DNA of 64,000 bases from Streptomyces sp. NBC_01296 (lineage in GTDB: Bacteria > Actinomycetota > Actinomycetes > Streptomycetales > Streptomycetaceae). The stretch spans positions 7,564,001 to 7,628,000 of the forward strand of contig NZ_CP130720.1 in NCBI RefSeq assembly GCF_035984415.1, written 5' to 3'. Every line of letters starts with the position of its first letter. Position 1 is the stretch's first letter. The position numbers and the translations under genes are program-made. This document shows positions 1-8,101 of the stretch, piece after piece. The notes under the pieces were generated by a model. That model was not told the origin of the DNA. It worked only from the letters and a program-made list of their open reading frames with translations, and did no database searches.

Positions 1-230
1 ACAACCGCCCCGCCACCGGCACTCCGGCCCTCGGCAGTTTCGCCGGGATCCCGGACGGCACGGCGGTGCACACCACCGGCCTGGCCACGGCCGCCCTCGC
101 GGGCGCACTCGGCACGAGCTACAGCCTGGCCCTGACCAGCCCCGGTACGGACGCCCTGTGGCTGTGGTCCTCCGAGGCGACGGCGAACGAAGGCACGCCG
201 CAGCTGACGCTGACCTTCGGCGCGCCCTAG
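1..230 (+). CDS. C-terminal end of a secreted DNRLRE/CBM96-type protein (5' truncated by window)
   Basis: Only the last 75 codons are inside the window (reading frame begins at base 3, stop TAG at 228-230). The end of the peptide, with LWLWSSEA followed by PQLTLTFG, resembles the last beta strands of the DNRLRE / carbohydrate-binding module 96 beta-sandwich, in which a serine-rich turn is followed by a PxLxLxY strand. In Streptomyces such domains sit at the C-terminus of large secreted hydrolases or metallophosphoesterases, so this is probably the tail of an extracellular protein. The catalytic part lies left of the window and cannot be seen. Confidence 0.55.
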   Translation, partial: NRPATGTPALGSFAGIPDGTAVHTTGLATAALAGALGTSYSLALTSPGTDALWLWSSEATANEGTPQLTLTFGAP

Positions 231-314
231 GGGTGAGTGCTGGTGACTCCACCGGAGGGGCGCGGACCGTAACGGGCCGCGCCCCTCCGTCGTGCGGGCG
301 CTGCCCCGCCCTGC

Positions 315-767
315 CTAGGCCACCGTGTAGGTGAACTCGTACGGGACGGACGTGTCGCCGTGGCGGTACGTGAACGAGCCGGAGCCCGCCAGCCCGGCCA
401 GCTCGCCCGTCGCGGAGCCCGGGACCACCTCGAAGGTGCACCGGGTGCCGGCGGCGTCGAACGTGCCGCGCTGCTCCATGACGAACGTGCCCCTGCGGCC
501 GTCGACGGTGCCCGACAGGAGCTCCATGCCGGTGTAGGAGCCGGAGCCCTCCCCGGTGTACGTGAACGTGTAGCCGGCGTTGGTCGCCCCGGCCTCGATC
601 CCGCCCGCGAAGGAGTTGACGACCGTGGAGCGGGCGAGGCGCGGGGTGGATTCGGCCGGACCGATCGGCTGCTCCTGCCAGTCGGCGAAGGTGAAACTGC
701 CGGTGGTACGAGCGGCAGTAGGAGTGGTGGCACGGGCGGTGGCACCGATGGTGGTACGGGCGGACAT
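315..767 (-). CDS. DUF3224 domain protein
   Basis: This 150-residue protein has the DUF3224 pattern: an N-terminal TGSFTFADWQE strand, then SYTGMELLSGTVDGRRGTF and a VPGSATGELAGLAGSGSF segment, predicting a lipocalin- or dirigent-like beta barrel. The family is made of small cytosolic proteins with no proven enzymatic activity. The gene is divergent from a WYL regulator, and the 109-bp gap holds a perfect inverted repeat, so it is very likely that regulator's target. A start at 767 gives the usual family length. Confidence 0.8.
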   Translation of the reverse strand: MSARTTIGATARATTPTAARTTGSFTFADWQEQPIGPAESTPRLARSTVVNSFAGGIEAGATNAGYTFTYTGEGSGSYTGMELLSGTVDGRRGTFVMEQRGTFDAAGTRCTFEVVPGSATGELAGLAGSGSFTYRHGDTSVPYEFTYTVA

Positions 768-824
768 GGCGGACCTCCTGGTTCACGGCCGGGCGGGCTC
801 GGTCCCTCCGGCGCGAGTACAGCC

Positions 825-865
825 TGTCCGGGATACCTGACATCCTCTGTCAGGTATCCCGGACA
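825..865. promoter_or_regulatory. Perfect 18-bp inverted repeat, probable WYL operator
   Basis: TGTCCGGGATACCTGACA at 825-842 is repeated exactly inverted at 848-865, separated by TCCTC. It lies between the divergent DUF3224 gene (start 767) and the WYL regulator (start 876) and ends 10 bp before the regulator's ATG, overlapping the likely -10 element CACAAT (864-869). A dimeric or tetrameric WYL protein bound here would block both promoters. Repeat and position are seen directly; the regulator assignment is inference. Confidence 0.8.
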
Positions 866-875
866 CAATGGCCCC

Positions 876-1856
876 ATGCGCGCCGACCGGCTCCTCTCCC
901 TGCTCCTCCTGCTGCAGAACCGCGGCCGGATGACCGCACCCGAACTGGCCGCCGAGCTCGAGGTGTCGGTCCGCACCGTCCACCGGGACATCGAAGCCCT
1001 CGGTGCCTCCGGCGTCCCGGTCCAGGCCGACCGAGGGCCCGCCGGCGGCTACCGGCTCATGGACGGCTACCGCACCCGGCTCACCGGCCTCACCGACGCC
1101 CAGGCCGGCTCGCTCTTCCTCGCCGGTGCGCCCGGCCCCGCGCAGGAGCTGGGCCTCGGCGCAGATCTGGCCGCCGCCCAGCTCAAGCTCCAGGCCGCGC
1201 TGCCCGCCGCACTCGCCGACCGGGCCCGCCGGCTCCAGGACCGCTTCCACCTGGACGCCCCGGCCTGGTTCCGCGACGCCGACCCCGTCCCGCACCTCGC
1301 GCAGATCGCGCAGGCCGTCTGGGACCAGCGCGTACTGCTCACCCACTACCGCCGCTGGAGCGGCGAGGAGCGGGCCGGGCGCCCGCTGCACCCCCTCGGC
1401 CTCGTCCTCAAGGGCGGCATCTGGTACCTGGTGGCGCGGGCCGCCGACGGGCGCGCGCGCAGCTACCGGGTCTCGCGGTTCCTCGCCGTGGACACCGCGG
1501 AGGAGGGTTTCGAGCGTCCGGCCGGCTTCGAACTCGCCGCGTACTGGGCGGAGTCCGCCCGCCGGATGGAGGAGGCGACCCGACAGGGGACCGCCCGGCT
1601 GCTGTTGTCCCCGCGCGGCCGCCGGCTGCTGCCGATGCAGTTCGGCGCCGCAGGCGTACGGGCGCTGGCCGGCGCCGGGCCGGCCGACCCCGCGGACCCG
1701 GACGGCTGGATCCGCGTCGACCTCGACGTCGAATCCCAGGCCGTAGCCGTCGGGGACCTGCTCCGACTGGGCACCGAGGCCGAGGTCCTCGGCCCGCCCG
1801 AGCTCCGGCAGGCCCTCGCGGACACGGTCGCCGCGCTGGCCGAACGGTACGGCTGA
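876..1856 (+). CDS. WYL-domain transcriptional regulator (YafY-like)
   Basis: The 326-residue protein begins with a DeoR-like winged helix (RMTAPELAAELEVSVRTVHRD, about residues 17-37) followed by the WYL sensor region (VLLTHYRRW, then LVLKGGIWYLVARAADG around residues 165-185) and a WCX C-terminal extension. The ATG at 876 matches the MRADRL start common in this family; no Shine-Dalgarno is visible and a CACAAT box lies 7 bp upstream, suggesting a leaderless mRNA. The operator at 825-865 implies autoregulation and control of the divergent DUF3224 gene. The ligand is unknown. Confidence 0.9.
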   Translation: MRADRLLSLLLLLQNRGRMTAPELAAELEVSVRTVHRDIEALGASGVPVQADRGPAGGYRLMDGYRTRLTGLTDAQAGSLFLAGAPGPAQELGLGADLAAAQLKLQAALPAALADRARRLQDRFHLDAPAWFRDADPVPHLAQIAQAVWDQRVLLTHYRRWSGEERAGRPLHPLGLVLKGGIWYLVARAADGRARSYRVSRFLAVDTAEEGFERPAGFELAAYWAESARRMEEATRQGTARLLLSPRGRRLLPMQFGAAGVRALAGAGPADPADPDGWIRVDLDVESQAVAVGDLLRLGTEAEVLGPPELRQALADTVAALAERYG

Positions 1857-2061
1857 CACCGCCGGTGCCCCGGAGATCCGTCGGACTGACCATGGCGCTG
1901 ACCACGGTCGCCCGTACCCCGTGCCCCGTACCCCGCACGCCGCGGGGCACCGAGGTATTCCGCGTACTGGTGGTGGCCGGCCGGGCGCCGGCGGACCGAC
2001 GCGCTCCCCGCGCCCGTCGATCTTGACCGCACCCGGTGCACGAGAGCCGCGGGCCGCTTTC

Positions 2062-2067
2062 TAGGCT
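2062..2067 (+). promoter_or_regulatory. Likely -10 box of a leaderless AAA-TPR operon transcript
   Basis: TAGGCT ends 6 bp before the ATG of the AAA+ gene (2074), and no Shine-Dalgarno sequence lies between them, the arrangement of leaderless Streptomyces genes. No convincing -35 box is seen. The preceding intergenic stretch (1857-2061) holds an 8-bp GTGCCCCG inverted repeat at 1921-1950 that could be a weak terminator of the WYL gene. Confidence 0.35.
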
Positions 2068-2073
2068 GACCCC

Positions 2074-3459
2074 ATGTCCGACGAGTCACCTCTTGTCCGC
2101 AGCCTGCGGGCCGCTGTCGCCGCCGCTCCCGAAGACGTGCCCCTGCGGCTGCACTTCACCGAACTGCTCCTCGCGGAGGGGAGGCACAACGAGGCCGTCG
2201 CGCAAGCCGCGGTCGCGCTGCAGCACGCGCCGGGCGACGAAGCCGTACGGGACCTGATGGTCCGCGCCATGCAACTGCCCACGGTCGGCACGCCCCCGAC
2301 CCCGCCCGCGCCCACCGCAACGCCGACCCCGCCCGCGCCCACCGCAACGCCGGCTCCGCCCGCGTCCACCACGACCCCGCCTCAGGCCGCCGCGGCCGCC
2401 GCCCCCTCACCCGCCACGGACGGCACCCAACCCCCCGCCTTCGACTGGGCCGCCGCCGAGCAGGAAGTCGCCGGCGTCGTCGGCCCCCGCTTCGCCGCCG
2501 ACCCCACCGACGCGGGCGACGCCACCGAGGCTCCCCTGACCGCGGACGGCAGCGGCGACCCGGCCGACGCGTCCGCCTGGGACATCGACGCCCCCGGCGA
2601 CGTACGCCTCGCCGACGTCGGCGGCATGCAGCAGGTCAAGGACCGGCTCGATGCCGCCTTCCTCGCCCCGATGCGCAACCCCGAACTCCGCAAGCTGTAC
2701 GGCAAGTCGCTCCGCGGCGGCCTGCTCCTCTACGGCCCGCCCGGCTGCGGCAAGACGTTCATCGCGCGGGCCGTCGCCGGCGAACTCGGTGCCGGGTTCA
2801 TGTCGGTCTCGCTCTCCGACATCCTCGACATGTACGTCGGTACCTCGGAGAAGAACGTCCACGACATCTTCGAGGCCGCCCGCCGCCAGGCGCCCTGCGT
2901 GGTCTTCCTCGACGAGCTGGACGCGCTCGGCGCCAAGCGCTCGCGTACGCAGCACGGCGGTCTGCGCAATGTCGTCAACCAGCTCCTCACCGAGCTCGAC
3001 GGCATCAACGCCGCACAGAACGAAGGCGTCTTCGTGCTCGCCGCGACCAACGTCCCCTGGGACGTGGACCTCGCCCTGCGCCGCCCCGGCCGCCTGGACC
3101 GCACCCTGCTCGTGCTGCCGCCCGACGCCCCGGCCCGGGAGGCGATCCTCCGCTACCACCTGCGCGAGCGTCCCATCGAGTCCGTCGATCTCGGCAAGAT
3201 CGTCAAGGTCACCGAGGACTTCTCGGGCGCCGATCTCGCCCATGTCTGCGAGAGCGCGGCCGAGTACGCGCTCCTGGACTCCACCCGTTCCGGCGCCGTC
3301 CGCATGATCGGCACCAAGGACCTCCTGAACGCGGCCAAGCAGATCAAGCCGTCCAGCGAATCCTGGTTCGCCTCCGCCCGCAACGTCGCCATGTTCGCCA
3401 ACGACGGCGGTGTGTACGACGACCTGGTCGCCTACCTGAAGAAGAAGCGCAAGCTGTGA
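2074..3459 (+). CDS. AAA+ ATPase with N-terminal TPR-like region
   Basis: The 461-residue protein has three parts: an N-terminal helical TPR-like segment (about 5-65), a Pro/Thr linker of three 9-residue repeats of the type TPPAPTATP (75-101; the first two units are a 27-bp DNA duplication at 2298-2351), and one CDC48/VPS4-type AAA+ module (about 175-435). Walker A is GPPGCGKT (221-228), the pore loop MYVG (253-256), Walker B VVFLDELD (276-283), sensor 1 N326 and the arginine finger in RRPGRLD (336-342). The aromatic pore loop suggests substrate threading. The tail is KKKRKL. It overlaps the next gene by GTGA, so translation is coupled. The substrate is unknown. Confidence 0.85.
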   Translation: MSDESPLVRSLRAAVAAAPEDVPLRLHFTELLLAEGRHNEAVAQAAVALQHAPGDEAVRDLMVRAMQLPTVGTPPTPPAPTATPTPPAPTATPAPPASTTTPPQAAAAAAPSPATDGTQPPAFDWAAAEQEVAGVVGPRFAADPTDAGDATEAPLTADGSGDPADASAWDIDAPGDVRLADVGGMQQVKDRLDAAFLAPMRNPELRKLYGKSLRGGLLLYGPPGCGKTFIARAVAGELGAGFMSVSLSDILDMYVGTSEKNVHDIFEAARRQAPCVVFLDELDALGAKRSRTQHGGLRNVVNQLLTELDGINAAQNEGVFVLAATNVPWDVDLALRRPGRLDRTLLVLPPDAPAREAILRYHLRERPIESVDLGKIVKVTEDFSGADLAHVCESAAEYALLDSTRSGAVRMIGTKDLLNAAKQIKPSSESWFASARNVAMFANDGGVYDDLVAYLKKKRKL

Positions 3460-4517
3460 GTGGAACAACCCTGCACCCACGGGTCGAACAGGCCCTCGAG
3501 CTCTACGGCATGAAGCGGCGCGAGGAGGCGCTCGCCCTCCTCGACCGGCGTCTCGCCGAGGCACCCGACGACCACGAGGCGTGGACCGCGCGCGCCCGCT
3601 GTCTCACCGCTCTCGGCCGCAACGAGGAGGGGCTCGACGCCGCCGACCAGGCGCTGAAGCTCGAACCCGAGCTCGCCGACGGACACTTCATGCGCGGATT
3701 CGCCCTGCGCAGGATGAGCCGGCTGCCCGAGGCCGAGCAGTCGCAGCGCGAGGCCATCCGCCTCGCGCCGCAAAGCTGGGGCCCGCGGGCCCAGCGCGCC
3801 GAGATGCTGATCTTCGTGGGGACGAAGGAGGAGGCGCTCCAGGAGGCCCAGGAGGCCGTTCGGCTCGGCCCCGACGTCGTCGACACGTGGCACACCATGT
3901 ACAAGGTCGCCGCGTTCAACAGCCGCTCCGACCTGGTGCAGGAGTCCGTGCGGCAGCTCCTGCGCATCGACCCGACCGACCAGCTCGCCGTCACCGTGGT
4001 CACCGATCGCGAGGCCCGCGAGCCCGGCACGTCCGCCGCGCGGGCCGCCGACCTCTACGCCGGCGCACTCGCCGTCGCCCCCGACTCCGAGTCGCTCCGC
4101 GCCGACCTCGACAGGGCTGTCTACCGGATGCTGCGGGGCACCCGATGGCTCGCCCTGCTCTGTCTGGTCATGGCCGCCGTCACCGTCGACGTCTTCCCCA
4201 CCGGGGGCGAGGCGAAGGAGCTGCCCGTCCACCTCGGCACCCGGCTGTGGACGCTCACCCTGATGGCCGCGGTGTGGGGCTTCGGCGCCTGGCGCCGCTA
4301 CCGGCGGCTGCGGACCGGGGCACAGCTCACCGTGTTCGCGCTCGTGCGCCGCTCATTCTGGCCCAGGGTCGCGCTCGGCCAGGCCACCTGGGCCACCCTG
4401 TGCGCGCTGCTGCTCGTGGCCCTTCCGTGGAGCGAGCGCACCGTCCCCCAGATCCTGTTCTGGCTGGCACTCGTACCGAACCTGCTCAGCATCAGCCACG
4501 ACCGGGACAAGGTCTGA
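3456..4517 (+). CDS. TPR-repeat membrane protein, partner of the AAA+ ATPase
   Basis: This 353-residue protein starts with GTG at 3456, overlapping the ATPase stop. Residues 1-220 form helical TPR repeats (for example the LELYGMKRREEALALLDRRL helix pair and the ELADGHFMRGFALRRM segment). The C-terminus carries four hydrophobic segments (WLALLCLVMAAVTVDVF, LWTLTLMAAVWGFGAW, ATLCALLLVALPW and ILFWLALVPNLLSI), so it should be anchored in the membrane with the TPR part in the cytosol. It ends in an ATGA overlap with a paralogue. A scaffold or adaptor for the ATPase is the simplest guess. Confidence 0.75.
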   Translation: MSGTTLHPRVEQALELYGMKRREEALALLDRRLAEAPDDHEAWTARARCLTALGRNEEGLDAADQALKLEPELADGHFMRGFALRRMSRLPEAEQSQREAIRLAPQSWGPRAQRAEMLIFVGTKEEALQEAQEAVRLGPDVVDTWHTMYKVAAFNSRSDLVQESVRQLLRIDPTDQLAVTVVTDREAREPGTSAARAADLYAGALAVAPDSESLRADLDRAVYRMLRGTRWLALLCLVMAAVTVDVFPTGGEAKELPVHLGTRLWTLTLMAAVWGFGAWRRYRRLRTGAQLTVFALVRRSFWPRVALGQATWATLCALLLVALPWSERTVPQILFWLALVPNLLSISHDRDKV

Positions 4518-5575
4518 TGAGCCGGGCCCTGCAACAGGGCGACGCCCTCTTCGACCTGGGGCGCTACGAGCAGGCCGAGGGCTCCGCCCGGCGCGCCGTC
4601 GAACTCGCCCCGTAGCACTGGGGAAGCCACTACACCCTCGGTATCGTCCTCGGCCGCGCCGGCCGCAGGAAACGCAAGCGGGCCGCCGCATACGACTCCG
4701 CCCGCACGGCCGCCGCCCTCGCCCCCGAGGAGAGCAACACGCACTTCCTCGTCGGCCTGACCGCCCACCGCACCGGCAACCACCGCGTCGCCCAGCAGTC
4801 CTACGAGACGGCGCTGCGCCTCGACCCGAACAGCAGCCAGGCCCACAACAACCTCGCGCTGCTCCATCTGCGCCGCCGCCGGCTCCGTCCCGGCTCGTGG
4901 ACCCGGGCTGCCGAGGGCTTCGTCCAGTCCGCCGCCCTCGACCTGAACGACCACAAGGCCCGCTACAACCTGGAGACCATGGCCTGGGGGACGGCCATGG
5001 GCTCCCGCTGGGTGGCCCTCGCCGGAATCATCGCGGTGTCGTCCGGCTCCGCCCACCTGCGTGCGGGCGCCACCGGCACCGACGCCCTCGTCACCCACCT
5101 GGTGTGCGCGGCCGTGCTCGTCGGCAGCTGGGGAGGCTGGCTGCTGTGGCAGACCCGGCGGGTCCCGCCTCACCTGCGCCGTCCCCTCCTGCTGGTGTCG
5201 CGCGGCTGCCGGCCGGTCCTCGGGATGGCGTTCGCCATCGCGCTGCTCATCGTCCACCCGGTCTTGGCGCTGGTGCTGTGGCGCAGCGCCCTGTTCGGCG
5301 CGCTCGCGATTCCGCTGTTCTTCTTCGCGCTCGTCATGTCCGTGGCCGGCCGTACCACCCTCCTGCCGCCCGCGCCGAGCGCACCGGAGGCTGTGGCCGC
5401 GGCGCCGGTTCCGCCACCGGCTCACGAACCCGACCCGGAGCCCGAGCCGGAGGGCACGATCCCGCCGCAGGACAGGGGAGCGGACGACGCCGGACTTCCG
5501 CGGCACGACCCGAAGGCGCAACCTGGCGACGGGAGAGAGTCAACCTGCTTCGCTGGGCGCACCTTCTGTGGCTGA
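4517..5575 (+). pseudogene. Second TPR-membrane protein, interrupted by an in-frame amber codon
   Basis: ATG at 4517 overlaps the previous stop (ATGA). The frame reads MSRALQQGDALFDLGRYEQA and meets TAG at 4613-4615 after 32 residues, in VELAP-stop-HWGSHYTLG. With that one codon ignored the same frame stays open to 5575, giving a 352-residue protein almost exactly the length of its neighbour and with the same plan: TPR helices (to about residue 155), then membrane segments (WVALAGIIAVSS, LVCAAVLVGSWGGWLL, VLGMAFAIALLIVHPVLALVLW, LAIPLFFFALVMSV) and a Pro/Glu-rich tail. A CAG (Gln) to TAG transition is the likely lesion. Sequencing error or read-through cannot be excluded. A shorter product could restart at 4979. 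Confidence 0.8.
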
Positions 5576-5706
5576 GGCTTCACCGGGCGAGGACGGCGGT
5601 GCGCTCCCACCCTTCCCGGCGGGCAGGACGGACCCGGCCCTACCAAGGGCCAAGTCACGTCACCCCAGCCCGCATCGGGGGTCGATGCCGAACTAATCTA
5701 CGGATC

Positions 5707-6333
5707 ATGGCCTTGAGACCTGACGAGTTCTACGACCACGCGCTTGCCGCTGCGGATGGGGAGCATCGGCTCCCACTCGCGCGCATGACAGGGTGGGATA
5801 TCAGCCCGTTCGAGCCGGACGGATTGCGCGTTGCGCCGCTGCGCCCTCCGGTTCTGCCCGAGCCTCCGCGACATGGCGAGGACCCGTCGAACTGCGGGGC
5901 GTGCCGTGACCGAGGCGATGGGATCTGGTTCAACGACAGTTGGCGGCTCACCCGGATCACGGGAGTTGGTGTGCCGCTGGTGCTCATGCTGCATCCGCTT
6001 GAGCACTATGACATGGCTGACCTGCCTGATGAGCTGGCAGCCGAGCTGGGGGTCCTGTCCACCCACATTGTCCGCCACGTGCAGGCCCTGCCGCACATTT
6101 CGCGAGCTCACGTCTACCGCATCGGAGATGGAGGCGCGCACCTGCACATCTGGTTCTTCGCCCGGCCCGAGGGACAGACGCAGCTGTACGGATCATGGAT
6201 GCCCGTCTGGGACGATCTGCTGCCGGAATACCCAGCAGATGTTGCAGCGGCAGATGCAGCGATCGTGGCAGACGCATTGGTCGCCTCCATCGGGGGTCGT
6301 CGGTCGGCTGCCGGCGAATCGCCGCACGACTGA
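5707..6333 (+). CDS. HIT-like protein with incomplete histidine triad
   Basis: The 208-residue protein (ATG 5707) ends its conserved core with GGAHLHIWFFARPEGQ, recalling the HxHxH active-site strand of histidine-triad nucleotide hydrolases and transferases, but the third histidine is replaced by tryptophan (HLHIW). An earlier CGACRDRGDGIWFNDSWRL block resembles the N-terminal part of HIT proteins, with a CxxC that might be half a zinc site. Nucleotidylate hydrolysis is possible but unproven. Codon choice is slightly less GC-biased than in the neighbours, and a hairpin follows at 6400-6429. Confidence 0.6.
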   Translation: MALRPDEFYDHALAAADGEHRLPLARMTGWDISPFEPDGLRVAPLRPPVLPEPPRHGEDPSNCGACRDRGDGIWFNDSWRLTRITGVGVPLVLMLHPLEHYDMADLPDELAAELGVLSTHIVRHVQALPHISRAHVYRIGDGGAHLHIWFFARPEGQTQLYGSWMPVWDDLLPEYPADVAAADAAIVADALVASIGGRRSAAGESPHD

Positions 6334-6399
6334 TTGCCAGCTGACCGGTCATGTTCGGGGACCCTGGCTGCTGTTCCGTAAAGGTGGCCGAAGCCAGCG

Positions 6400-6429
6400 C
6401 GAAGCCCCAGCCGAGAGGCGGGGGCTTCG
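6400..6429. terminator. Bidirectional-type hairpin between convergent genes
   Basis: GAAGCCCC-A-GCC pairs with GGC-G-GGGGCTTC around a GAGA tetraloop, a 12-step stem with one mismatch. It lies between the HIT-like gene (ends 6333) and the oppositely oriented peptidase-GNAT gene (ends 6599). No U-tract follows, which is common for Streptomyces terminators. I see nothing else in the 6334-6598 gap. Confidence 0.6.
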
Positions 6430-6598
6430 ACGTGGCACAACCCGCCAACGGGCAATACGCCAAAGGCCCCCGGCCTGAACACCACACCCAGGCGCCGACG
6501 GCGAGGCGCCGCCGCCGTGGCCACTCGTCAAGGACTGCGACCAGCACGGTCGCTTCGTGGCGGTTGCAAGACCCACTTTCACAACAGGCCGTAGCCTC

Positions 6599-7471
6599 CT
6601 AGCCGTTGGGCGGTGCCGGCGGGCGGTGCTCCCAGCGGATCTCGCCGTCCTCGCGGTGTGCGGTCGGGGCGAAGCCGCAGGCCGTGGCGACCGCCGCCGA
6701 GGCATGGTGGTACGGGTGGATGTGCGCGATCAGCCGCCCGACGGGCAGTTCCGCCAGCCAGGCGGTGACGGCCCGGGCCGCCTCGGTGGCGAACCCCCGG
6801 CCCTGCCAGGGGGTTGCGATCACCCAGGCCAGCTCGGCCGTGTCCCGCGCGGGCGTGACGGTGGCCTGCGCGGTCCCCACCAGCCGCCCGTCCCCGCGGA
6901 GCCGCAGCACCCAGTTGCACCACACGACCGCGGGGTCGGGAGACCCGGACGCCAGCCGCGCGTAGCGCGCCCGCAGCGCATCGGCCGAGAGCGGGGCACC
7001 GCCGATGAACGCGTGCAGTACGGGATCGCCCAGTACGAGGGCCATCTCCCCGGCGTGCTCGACGCGCAGGGGGACGAGGTCGAGCCGACGCGTCGTGAGC
7101 TCAGCCGCGTGGACCGTACGGGCCGCAGGCCGCCGGACCTTGGCCGCCGCGCCGGGGCGGGGTACGCCCTCCACGGCGAGGCAGATCCCGAAGACGCGGT
7201 CGTGGCCGGTCCAGCCGTTGACACGGCCCCGGTTGTTGCTGATCTGCACGCGCCGGCGCGGGGCGTCCACGGCCGAGACCAGGTGCAGGTACACCGTGCC
7301 GGCGACCCGCGCCAGGACGATGTCACCGGGCTCGACGAGCGCCGGGTCGACCGGGGCGACCCGGACCCGCCGGCGGCTGTGGATCAGCGGCACCATCGAG
7401 TCGCCGGCCGGCCGGAACTCCACGGTCTCGCCCCGGCCGATGCGGTCCGCCAACGCGTCGAGCATGCCCAT
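6599..7471 (-). CDS. Fusion of S24/S26-like peptidase fold with GNAT acetyltransferase
   Basis: The 290-residue protein has an N-terminal domain (1-103) with the S24/S26 signature GDSMVPLI (Ser25), EPGDIVLARV, GTVYLHLV and ISNNRGRVNGW, as in LexA-like or signal-peptidase-like folds. The lysine general base expected near YLHLV (61-65) is not visible, so proteolysis is doubtful. After a short linker, residues 126-285 form a GNAT domain starting LTTRRLDLVPL with acetyl-CoA motif A at WVIATPWQGRGFATEAA (216-232). The start is placed at ATG 7471 with a second ATG at 7465. The two domains are in one unbroken frame. Confidence 0.7.
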   Translation of the reverse strand: MGMLDALADRIGRGETVEFRPAGDSMVPLIHSRRRVRVAPVDPALVEPGDIVLARVAGTVYLHLVSAVDAPRRRVQISNNRGRVNGWTGHDRVFGICLAVEGVPRPGAAAKVRRPAARTVHAAELTTRRLDLVPLRVEHAGEMALVLGDPVLHAFIGGAPLSADALRARYARLASGSPDPAVVWCNWVLRLRGDGRLVGTAQATVTPARDTAELAWVIATPWQGRGFATEAARAVTAWLAELPVGRLIAHIHPYHHASAAVATACGFAPTAHREDGEIRWEHRPPAPPNG

Positions 7472-7541
7472 CGGGCGAGTCTGCCTGCCCTGCCGGGCTT
7501 CCGGACACCGATTTTCGCGTGCGGCGGACGGGACGGGCCGC

Positions 7542-8009
7542 TCAGCGCGGGGGTTCCACCTCGAGGAAGCGGCGCCGGCGCGGGCCCCGGTAGAGCAGGC
7601 ACCCCCAGCCCAGGGGCTCCAGAGCGGCCGCACAGGCCACAAGGCGCTCCTGCTCCGCCTCGGCCGCGCCGCCGCCCGGCGGGCCGGCCCAGGTCACCTC
7701 GACCCGTCCGTCCCCGGACTCGGAGGGGCCGGGCGCCACCCGGTACCCCGTCCGCGTACGCCGGCCCTCCGCGTCCACCGCCGACGGCGTGAGGCCCGCC
7801 GCCTCCAGTACGAGGGCCACCGCGCGCGGCATCTGCCGCAGCTCCCACGGGGCGGGAACCGCCGTCCCCGCCGGACCGTTCACCAGGCGGCGGATCTGCA
7901 GCAGGCCCTCGTACGCCGTGCGGACCTCGGCCGCCCGCGCTGCCGTGGCGGGCCGTTCCGGTCCGTCGCCGGTCGCGGGCTCGAAGCGCTGCCCGGATGC
8001 CGTCACCAC
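7542..8009 (-). CDS. Hypothetical protein, 155 residues
   Basis: GTG start at 8007-8009. The protein is helical at the N-terminus (TAYEGLLQIRRLVNGPAG) and ends in a strand-rich part with VEVTWAGPP and an arginine run in LYRGPRRRRFLEVE. It resembles small uncharacterised Streptomyces proteins and I recognise no catalytic motif. It is divergent from the small ORF at 8102 and 70 bp upstream of the peptidase-GNAT gene on the same strand, so they could share a transcript. Confidence 0.6.
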   Translation of the reverse strand: MVTASGQRFEPATGDGPERPATAARAAEVRTAYEGLLQIRRLVNGPAGTAVPAPWELRQMPRAVALVLEAAGLTPSAVDAEGRRTRTGYRVAPGPSESGDGRVEVTWAGPPGGGAAEAEQERLVACAAALEPLGWGCLLYRGPRRRRFLEVEPPR

Positions 8010-8101
8010 CCACCACCCTCCCTCGGTCTGAGTACCTCACGCCCAACGACCTGAGTATCCGCCCCGATTCCCCGAGGCCGCGCCGCTGGTCGAATAGGGG
8101 C

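Noticed and set aside
4613..4615. Amber codon as a site for a non-standard amino acid
   Set aside because: No pyrrolysine machinery or read-through signal is visible; a point mutation is simpler.
4298..5521. Minus-strand frame of 407 codons opposite the TPR genes
   Set aside because: No motif, while the plus strand carries TPR repeats and membrane helices even across the amber codon.
4897..5706. In-frame extension upstream of the HIT-like protein
   Set aside because: Overlaps the TPR-membrane gene in another frame and is Arg/Pro-rich; the ATG at 5707 fits the conserved start.
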